Shown: piece by piece, positions 1 to 4,835 of the stretch
Numbering within the stretch: the first letter of the stretch is position 1
Layout: each line of letters begins with the position of its first letter
Assembly: GCA_026713405.1 (NCBI GenBank)
Contig: JAPOON010000725.1
Location: 1 to 10,740 of the forward strand
From: Gammaproteobacteria bacterium
Lineage (GTDB): Bacteria > Pseudomonadota > Gammaproteobacteria > Pseudomonadales > Azotimanducaceae_A
Reading direction: 5' to 3'
Length of the DNA: 10,740 nt
Translations under genes and position numbers: made by a program
Notes under the pieces: model-generated
What the model was told of the DNA's origin: nothing
What the model saw: only the letters and a program-made list of their open reading frames with translations
Databases searched by the model: none

Positions 1-541
1 CGATGTCGATGCGGCGGGCGCGCAGGGGGCTGTTTTCGGCCTCGGCCTGCAGGCGCGCGGCAATGGTGGGGTCTGCCGACCGCGAACCGCAACCGGGACG
101 CAGCGCGGGAAAAGCCGGCCAGTCGATCTGTGGTTGCGGCGCGCCGGACGTTTCCGCCAGGTCGGCCAGCGCCTGCCGCCATTCCTCCCGCTCGAACCCC
201 ATGCAGCGGTGCCGCGCGCTGCCGTCCGTGTCGACCACGACGAGCGTGGGCACGATTTCGATATCCCAGGCGAACGATACCTTGAGCGAGGAATCGTCCA
301 GCAGGGGCACGGTCAGGCCGTGGTTCTCCGTCAGGACGCGGTTGCCGGCCTCGGTCTGGCCGCAGACGAAAAAGTCGACGTTCTCGCCCAATCCGCCCCA
401 GGCCGCTTCGATGAGCGGCATGACATCGTTGCAGGTCGGGCAGTCTTCCTTGACGAAGCAGACTAACGCCGGTCTCGAGCCGGGGAACGCGTACTGCTCC
501 CCTCGACCGTCTTCAAGCAGGAAGGCCGGCGGTTGGGTCAC
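1..541 (-). CDS. Thioredoxin-fold protein, 3' end outside window
   Basis: The first 180 residues of a longer protein are visible; the frame is still open at the left edge. Residues 25-40 carry the strand ALVCFVKEDCPTC, with a CxxC redox pair at C34 and C37 (CPTC) at the start of a helix, as in thioredoxin/TlpA-like proteins. The cis-proline loop is EIVPTLVVVD with P98. The likely role is cytoplasmic thiol-disulfide exchange or peroxide-type redox work, as no signal peptide is visible. Past the fold (about residue 135) an unusual tail holds DWPAFPALRPGCGSRS, with C151, then an Arg/Ala/Glu-rich helix. I chose the GTG at 541 because homology-like sequence begins there. An in-frame ATG at 607 would add 22 Gly-rich residues with poorer codon use, but would leave only 31 bases after the preceding gene. 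Neither start has a clear Shine-Dalgarno. It lies downstream of the Ddn-like gene on the same strand, so joint transcription is likely. Confidence 0.75.
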   Translation of the reverse strand, partial: MTQPPAFLLEDGRGEQYAFPGSRPALVCFVKEDCPTCNDVMPLIEAAWGGLGENVDFFVCGQTEAGNRVLTENHGLTVPLLDDSSLKVSFAWDIEIVPTLVVVDTDGSARHRCMGFEREEWRQALADLAETSGAPQPQIDWPAFPALRPGCGSRSADPTIAARLQAEAENSPLRARRIDI

Positions 542-638
542 GGCGCGACCCGATCCCCAAGTGCTGTGCCCACCGCGAAGGCCATGACCCGGGATGTCAA
601 CGGCCATACCCGTGCGCCGTGCGGACGGCAAGCAACCA

Positions 639-1073
639 TCAAGCCGGTTCCGCAATGAATATGGGGATCGTTCGCGAGGTCTTGTTCCTGTATTCCTCGT
701 AGGGCGGGAACGCCGCTACCGAAAGCGCCCAGACCCGTGCCCGCTCGTCCGAATCCGCGACTTCGCGCACGCGCATCGGCCGCACCTCGGTCGCATCGCG
801 AAGCTCGATCCGGGGATCGGCGCGCAGGTTGTAGACCCAGACCGGGTTGTCGGGCGCGCCGCCCTTTGAAGCCACCAGCACGTAGTTTTCGCCGTCTTTG
901 ACGCGCATCAGGGGCGTCTTGCGGATGGCTCCCGTCCTGTTGCCCGTGTGCGTGAACAGGATGCAGGGCAGGCCGGTATCCATCAATTCGGTACCCTCGG
1001 TACCGCCGCTGCTTTCGTAGAGTTCGACCTGCTCGCGTACCCACTTGACCGGGGTCGGAATGTATTCAGCCAT
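639..1073 (-). CDS. Nitroreductase family deazaflavin-dependent oxidoreductase (Ddn-like)
   Basis: The 144-residue protein closely matches the pattern of the mycobacterial Ddn/F420H2-dependent quinone reductase family (split beta-barrel, PF04075/TIGR00026 type). It has an N-terminal helix WVREQVELYESSGGTEG (11-27), then IRKTPLMRV (50-58) and LVASKGGAPDNPVW (66-79), the segments that in the family contact the phosphate tail and deazaflavin of F420. It ends IPIFIAEPA. Length is typical. Family members reduce quinones or nitro compounds with F420H2, while some relatives bind FMN or other ligands, so the cofactor is not settled by sequence. The ATG start at 1073 matches the family N-terminus; only a weak GGA-type ribosome site precedes it. 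It starts 38 bases after the Lrp-type regulator ends and is followed on the same strand by the thioredoxin-like gene, suggesting a regulated redox operon. Substrate is unknown. Confidence 0.88.
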   Translation of the reverse strand: MAEYIPTPVKWVREQVELYESSGGTEGTELMDTGLPCILFTHTGNRTGAIRKTPLMRVKDGENYVLVASKGGAPDNPVWVYNLRADPRIELRDATEVRPMRVREVADSDERARVWALSVAAFPPYEEYRNKTSRTIPIFIAEPA

Positions 1074-1111
1074 CGGGTGTTTCCGCTGTGGTGTGGCGGG
1101 AGAAGTCTATC

Positions 1112-1594
1112 TCAACTCTCCAGAGCGCGTCTCGCATGCACGAGCGGCAGCACGGTGGTGTACTTGATGCGCTCCATCGCGAAGCTGGAACTCACGTCAG
1201 TGAGGTCGATGGCCTGGATCAGCCGCTGGTAGAAGTCGTCATAAGCGGCAATGTCGGGGACGACGACGCGCATCAGGTAGTCCACCTCGCCGCTCATTCG
1301 ATACAGCTCGATGACCTCGGGGAATGCCGCAACCGTCTTCGCGAAGTCATCGAGCCAGCGCCTGTTGTGCTGGTCGGTGCGGATCGCCACAAAGGCATCG
1401 ACCCCCACGTTCAGATGGTCCCGGTCGAGCAGCGCCACGCGCTTCGTGAAGACGCCCGCCTTCTCCAGGTTCTGAATGCGCCGCCAGCAGGGCGTCGTGC
1501 TCAGGCCGACCGCCTCGGCAACTTCCGCGGTCGACAGCGTGGCATCGTGCTGAAGCAGGTCGAGAATCTTTAGGTCGATGCGGTCCAGGGTCAT
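1112..1594 (-). CDS. Lrp/AsnC family transcriptional regulator
   Basis: This 160-residue DNA-binding regulator has the standard two-domain Lrp layout. The N-terminal winged helix-turn-helix is LDRIDLKILDLLQHDA, then STAEVAEAVGLSTTPCWRRI (21-40, turn and recognition helix), then LEKAGVF. The C-terminal RAM/AsnC ligand-binding domain carries the SGEVDYLMRVVV strand (101-112), which forms the effector and oligomer interface. The ATG at 1594 is chosen over an in-frame codon at 1630 because a strong AGGAGG lies six bases upstream (1601-1606) and MTLDRIDLKIL is the family N-terminus. Members usually bind an amino acid and control transport or catabolism, often autoregulating. Here the likely targets are its own promoter and the downstream Ddn-like and thioredoxin-like genes, and perhaps the divergent DUF6356 gene. 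The effector cannot be inferred. Confidence 0.95.
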   Translation of the reverse strand: MTLDRIDLKILDLLQHDATLSTAEVAEAVGLSTTPCWRRIQNLEKAGVFTKRVALLDRDHLNVGVDAFVAIRTDQHNRRWLDDFAKTVAAFPEVIELYRMSGEVDYLMRVVVPDIAAYDDFYQRLIQAIDLTDVSSSFAMERIKYTTVLPLVHARRALES

Positions 1595-1600
1595 TGAACG

Positions 1601-1606
1601 CCTCCT
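1601..1606 (-). promoter_or_regulatory. Shine-Dalgarno that fixes the Lrp-type regulator start
   Basis: Reading leftward, a full AGGAGG stands six bases before the ATG at 1594. It rejects the longer frame beginning at 1630, whose extra residues (MAVSGHLGRRRS) do not resemble the family. Confidence 0.85.
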
Positions 1607-1664
1607 GCCCAGGTGTCCGGAAACGGCCAATCCGCAGTCAGGCCGAGACCAGCATTAGTGAAAA

Positions 1665-1687
1665 AATATTCTATCCAAATAGATATT
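1665..1687. promoter_or_regulatory. AT-rich imperfect dyad in divergent promoter region, overlapping a possible leftward -10
   Basis: The arms AATATTCTAT and ATAGATATT are complementary except for one missing base, around a short centre. The left arm contains, on the minus strand, TAGAAT (1673-1668), a fair -10 for the Lrp-type gene; a TGGAAC about 18 bases upstream could act as its -35. AT-rich dyads are typical Lrp-family binding sites, so an operator is plausible but inferred. Confidence 0.35.
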
Positions 1688-1691
1688 CATC

Positions 1692-1705
1692 GTTCCATTT
1701 GGAAC
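1692..1705. promoter_or_regulatory. Perfect dyad GTTCCA-TT-TGGAAC, candidate operator
   Basis: Two perfect six-base arms with a two-base centre lie between the divergent Lrp-type and DUF6356 genes. The dyad overlaps the possible -35 of the leftward promoter and lies about 20 bases before a GATAAT (1725-1730) that could be the -10 of the rightward gene. Its position suits autoregulation by the Lrp/AsnC protein. The symmetry is seen in the sequence; the binding protein is inferred. Confidence 0.45.
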
Positions 1706-1762
1706 AAAATTCTCGTCGACTTGGGATAATATCACTCAAATGATCGGAACAAGAGAAATCGG

Positions 1763-1996
1763 ATGAATCAATTGACCGATCATCTGCAGGAAGTCGGAGA
1801 GACCTATCCGCAGCACCTGATAAAGGCATCGGGCTTCGCGGCCACCATGCTGGCCGGAGGTGTTGCCTGCCTCGTACATGCCCTGCTTCCCTTCCTGTTC
1901 GTACGCACCGGCAGCAACTGCATCCGCCGGTTGAACGAAGAGATGGTGCAAAACCGCAAGCGGCCATCTCCCGCCGAAGCCCGCGAAGCAGCCTGA
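1763..1996 (+). CDS. DUF6356-type small membrane protein
   Basis: This 77-residue protein has the features I associate with DUF6356: HLQEVGETYPQHL near the N-terminus, then one hydrophobic segment (about residues 23-47, GFAATMLAGGVACLVHALLP) ending in FLFVRTGS, then a short helix with IRRLNEEM and a basic/Ala-rich tail. It is predicted to be an inner-membrane protein with a single span or hairpin; its function is unknown in the family. The ATG at 1763 follows a purine-rich AAGAGA about seven bases upstream. It is divergent from the Lrp-type regulator, with 168 AT-rich bases between them, and has no close downstream partner on its strand. The start is probably reliable because the conserved VGETY segment begins at residue 11. 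Confidence 0.85.
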   Translation: MNQLTDHLQEVGETYPQHLIKASGFAATMLAGGVACLVHALLPFLFVRTGSNCIRRLNEEMVQNRKRPSPAEAREAA

Positions 1997-2147
1997 CGCC
2001 GGAATCTTCGGCATGCGCACCTGCATAGGGTGAGCTTCTGCTGCACCACGGAATCCCATGTCGCTCATGTAGCACCGGGGTGGAAACCTCGTTTCAGCCG
2101 ACGCTACGTACCTACAGAGGCCACTTCCCGAATCGTCTACAACAAAG

Positions 2148-2175
2148 TTGACATACATCAATTTCGTCGTACAAA
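2148..2175 (+). promoter_or_regulatory. Candidate sigma-70 promoter for the transporter
   Basis: A perfect TTGACA (2148-2153) is followed after 16 bases by TACAAA (2170-2175), which matches four of six bases of the -10 consensus, in AT-rich DNA pointing toward the transporter. Transcription would begin near 2182, giving an untranslated leader of roughly 200 bases. Confidence 0.45.
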
Positions 2176-2229
2176 AATTTGAACGGAAAAAAGTTTTACA
2201 ACAGAACTGATGTGGAAGGGAATCGCACT

Positions 2230-2254
2230 CTGGAAATTCTCCCCGGGGTTCCAG
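2230..2254 (+). repeat. Inverted repeat CTGGAA...TTCCAG in the transporter leader
   Basis: Perfect six-base arms enclose a 13-base centre that itself contains CCCCGGGG. In RNA this could form a hairpin roughly 50 bases into the predicted transcript. There is no following T-run, so it is not a simple terminator. A role in leader control or as an operator is possible but unsupported. Confidence 0.4.
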
Positions 2255-2381
2255 TCGGTCCAGTCGACCTGAGATTCAGTGTCACGGAAACCCGTGTTTG
2301 CATGTTCGATCGTTTGCCACGTGGACACCCCGGCCGAGGTCATACAGTATCGTCGGGCAATGTGCCGTGGTGAGAGAAGGG

Positions 2382-3752
2382 GTGTCTGAGAAAGAGCCGG
2401 AGCGATTGTCCCGGAAAACGCTGTTCTACTACGGCCTGGCCGACATGCCCATCCAGATGGCGGCCATTCCCGTGGCGGCGTTCGTGCCGAATTACTATGG
2501 TCAGGACCTTGGGGTCAGCCTGGCGGCCGTCGGGCTGGTGCTGCTTCTGTCGCGCTCGTTCGATGCCATCACCGACCCGCTGATCGGTTGGCTGTCCGAC
2601 CGGACGAATACCCGCTGGGGCAGACGCCGGGTATGGATGCTGGCGTCCGTGCCGATTCTCATGCTTTCGATCTACAAGCTGTTCATGCCGAACCCCGAAG
2701 ACGTCTCGGCCGTCTACCTCCTCACGTGGCTGGTGACCCTGTGGCTGGGCTGGACCATGCTGTTCATTCCCTACTATGCGTGGGCGGCGGAACTGTCGCC
2801 GGAATACAACGAGCGGTCGCGCATCACCGGCTGGCGATCCAGCATCGGGCTCGGCGCCAACGTGGTGAGCAAACTCGTGCCCGTGGTGGCGCTCTACTTC
2901 TTCGCCTTCGGAGGGACGCAGGAAACGCTCTTCCTGGTCGGCACCATGACCCTGATTCTGCTGCCCGTAACGGTAGGACTCACCGTATCCATGGTGCCCG
3001 AAGGCAGGGACTTCATACCCGCCCGCATGCCCCTGCTCCCCGGATTGCGCCTCATGTGGCGAAACGGCCCGTTCAAGAGGCTGATAGCCGCCTTTTTCGT
3101 CAATCAACTGGGCACGTCGATCTCGACCGCCCTGATCGTTTTCTACGTTCGCAGCGTGCTGCAGGAGGATGAAAAAGCCATCGTGCAGCTCCTGGTGTTC
3201 TACGCGTTCAACCTGAGCGGCATTCCGTTCTTCGTAAAGTACTCGAGCAGGGTGGGTAAGCACCGCGCCTGGTGTCACGCGCTTTTCCTCTTCTCCTTCT
3301 GCATGTTGGGCTATCTGCTGCTCGGTGCCGGCGATTTTTACTGGATGCTTCCGATCACGGCGGTCACGGGCTTCCTGGCGGGGTCGTTCTGGGTCATTCC
3401 AAATTCCATGAAGGCGGATGTGATCGACATCGATCGGCTGGAAAGCGGCGAGGACCGAACTGCCTGGTACTTCGCCGTCTGGTCGCTCGCCATCAAGGTC
3501 GCGCTCACCGTGGGGCCGGCCATCGCCCTCTGGATGCTGTCCCTGACCGGCTACGTCCCATCGCCCGAGGCAGGTGTGGACGAGGGCTCGACGCTGGGCT
3601 TGAAACTCCTGTTCGTGTTCGGCCCGGCGACCGGGTTTCTGTTAACGGCATTGATTGCCTGGAACTACCCGCTCACGGAGTCCCGGCACCTGGAACTCAG
3701 GAAGAAACTGGCTCTGGCCCGGGGGAAAGCACCGCCGGTGGCCACGGGTTGA
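2382..3752 (+). CDS. MFS/GPH-family sugar:cation symporter (MelB-like)
   Basis: This roughly 456-residue inner-membrane transporter with about 12 hydrophobic segments has the signature of the glycoside-pentoside-hexuronide:cation symporter family (MFS_2, PF13347). The loop after helix 2 reads DAITDPLIGWLSDRTNTRWG (61-80) followed by RRRVW, with the family's paired Asp residues and Arg cluster. The central loop before helix 10 contains ADVIDIDRLESGEDRTAWYF (345-364) and AVWSLAIK, the mirror motif. The family moves sugars or glycosides with H+ or Na+; this substrate cannot be told. Candidate GTG starts are at 2367, 2370 and 2382. I chose 2382 because MSEKEPERLSRKTLFYYG resembles family N-termini and GAGAGAAGGG precedes it closely, although the spacing is short. 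It is a single gene between a DUF6356 gene and the convergent fdhD, with no sugar-catabolic neighbours here. The last codons abut fdhD with no space for a terminator. Confidence 0.9.
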   Translation: MSEKEPERLSRKTLFYYGLADMPIQMAAIPVAAFVPNYYGQDLGVSLAAVGLVLLLSRSFDAITDPLIGWLSDRTNTRWGRRRVWMLASVPILMLSIYKLFMPNPEDVSAVYLLTWLVTLWLGWTMLFIPYYAWAAELSPEYNERSRITGWRSSIGLGANVVSKLVPVVALYFFAFGGTQETLFLVGTMTLILLPVTVGLTVSMVPEGRDFIPARMPLLPGLRLMWRNGPFKRLIAAFFVNQLGTSISTALIVFYVRSVLQEDEKAIVQLLVFYAFNLSGIPFFVKYSSRVGKHRAWCHALFLFSFCMLGYLLLGAGDFYWMLPITAVTGFLAGSFWVIPNSMKADVIDIDRLESGEDRTAWYFAVWSLAIKVALTVGPAIALWMLSLTGYVPSPEAGVDEGSTLGLKLLFVFGPATGFLLTALIAWNYPLTESRHLELRKKLALARGKAPPVATG

Positions 3753-3755
3753 TCA
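3750..3755. other. TGATCA hexamer providing both convergent stop codons
   Basis: The transporter stop TGA (3750-3752) and the fdhD stop TGA (3755-3753, minus strand) are adjacent with no bases between them, forming the palindrome TGATCA. Any terminator must lie inside the opposite gene, so the two transcripts probably overlap at their 3' ends. Confidence 0.9.
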
Positions 3756-4655
3756 CGCCGTGATCCGCTTGAGCCCCGCGTAAACGTTGAACCGGTCGGG
3801 CTTGAGGAAACCCGCCAGCGTGATGCCCTGATCCTGCGCCAGTTCCACCGCCAGGCTCGATGGCGGGCCGATTGACGCGACCAGCGGCGAGCCAGCCACG
3901 GCCGCCTTCTGCAGCAACTCGAAACTGGCGCGGCCGCTGAGCAGGATGCCATGCCTGCCGAGGTCGCCGTCTGCCAGGTAGGAGCCGGCGAGCTTGTCGA
4001 AGGCGTTGTGCCGGCCTACGTCTTCCCGCACCCGCAATATGTCGCCGGAGGAATCGAAGCTTGCCGTGGCATGCAGCCCGCCTGTACTGGTGAACTCGGT
4101 CTGTCTGGCCTTTAGCGCCTCCGGCAAGCCCATGAGTGCCGCGGTGGAAATACTGAACGCCGACGGGGGACGCGGTTGCAGTTGGACCCGTACTGCATCG
4201 AGGGAGGCCTTGCCGCACACGCCGCAACTCGACGTGGTGTAGAAGTGCCGCAGCAATCCGCCCGCATCGACACCGATATCGTCGGCCAGTTCCACGCGCA
4301 CAACGTTCTGAACGCCCTTGTCCGGGCTCGGTGGCCCGCAGTGCTCCACGAGGCGCACATCGGACGCGCGCCGGATGATCGCTTCCCCGGCAAGAAAACC
4401 CACCGCAAGTTCCGCATCGTTGCCGGGCGTGCGCATGGTGACCGAGATGCTCTGCTCCACGCGTTCGCCGCGCGCTGTGTACGACAACCGGATCTCGAGC
4501 GGTTCCTCGACGGTGATGACATCGCTGCCCGGGCGCCGCTCCACATCCGGAGAAACCCTCTCGATGCCGACCCGGAGGCTGGCGGCAGGCAATTGCTCGG
4601 AGGAAACTGTCGGTGGTGACTCAGACAAGACGTCAATCCGGGCAAGCGGCTGCAA
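3753..4655 (-). CDS. fdhD: Formate dehydrogenase accessory sulfurtransferase FdhD (FdsC)
   Basis: The 300-residue protein is the sulfur carrier that moves sulfur from a cysteine desulfurase (IscS in E. coli) to the molybdenum bis-MGD cofactor, which formate dehydrogenases need for activity. It shows the active-site loop TTSSCGVCGK with C144 and C147, matching C121/C124 of E. coli FdhD, plus EEPLEIRL (50-57), GGLHATASF (192-200), REDVGRHNAFDKL (210-222) and SGRASFELLQKA (240-251). In Cupriavidus necator the equivalent gene is called fdsC. The start at 4655 is TTG, and the preceding codon is an in-frame TGA, so translation cannot begin earlier. The first 40 residues are weakly conserved, and later TTG or GTG codons could be used. 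It lies 180 bases after fdsA on the same strand, probably as the end of the fds operon, and converges head-on with the transporter. Confidence 0.95.
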   Translation of the reverse strand: MQPLARIDVLSESPPTVSSEQLPAASLRVGIERVSPDVERRPGSDVITVEEPLEIRLSYTARGERVEQSISVTMRTPGNDAELAVGFLAGEAIIRRASDVRLVEHCGPPSPDKGVQNVVRVELADDIGVDAGGLLRHFYTTSSCGVCGKASLDAVRVQLQPRPPSAFSISTAALMGLPEALKARQTEFTSTGGLHATASFDSSGDILRVREDVGRHNAFDKLAGSYLADGDLGRHGILLSGRASFELLQKAAVAGSPLVASIGPPSSLAVELAQDQGITLAGFLKPDRFNVYAGLKRITA

Positions 4656-4835
4656 TCATCGGCGCATCCGGACCGAGGCCATCAAGTTCTCGCACGGAAC
4701 AATTCTCCATTCCACTCTCTAGCAGGACCTACTCATCAATCGCCAGCGCCGGGCAGCGAGTTCGTATACGGCGCTTTGGCGCGCCACGTCAGGGGTCGGT
4801 GCGCGGGGATCCCGACTGTCATGGCAACGCGGTCG
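4656..4835 (-). other. fdsA-fdhD spacer; no delta subunit gene
   Basis: These 180 bases were read in the operon direction for an fdsD-like small gene and none was found. A small GC-rich stem (GGCGC/GCGCC at 4770-4785) without a T-run lies downstream of fdsA. A 25-codon frame starting with ATG at 4710 after AGAGAG, ending at 4633, overlaps the fdhD start out of frame. It could be a leader peptide, but it has no recognisable sequence. Confidence 0.5.

Larger units (their letters stand above)
1997..2381. other. Intergenic region with promoter and long leader of the transporter gene
   Basis: No convincing gene is seen in these 385 bases. Directly after the DUF6356 stop there is a short GCCG/CGGC stem without a T-run. 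From about 2140 the DNA becomes AT-rich and holds a candidate promoter (2148-2175), followed by about 200 bases before the transporter start. Within that leader are an inverted repeat (2230-2254) and a CCAGTCG heptamer occurring twice (2251-2257, 2260-2266). Small open frames on both strands (2179-2373 plus, 2158-2343 minus) resemble nothing I know. Confidence 0.6.

Noticed and set aside
538..1044. Minus-strand open frame of 168 codons overlapping the Ddn-like gene
   Set aside because: Same strand but different phase from a strong family match; Arg/Gly-rich composition typical of a shadow.
2158..2343. Minus-strand 61-codon frame in the transporter leader
   Set aside because: It has an ATG and a fairly protein-like first half, but no ribosome site, no recognisable motif, and it overlaps the candidate promoter and leader on the other strand.
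2340..3278. Minus-strand open frame of 312 codons antisense to the transporter
   Set aside because: Rich in His, Gly, Arg and Gln with no hydrophobic or motif structure; opposite a transporter with clear family signatures.
4770..4785. GGCGC/GCGCC stem as an fdsA terminator
   Set aside because: Only five-base arms and no T-run follow in the direction of transcription; fdhD is more likely co-transcribed.
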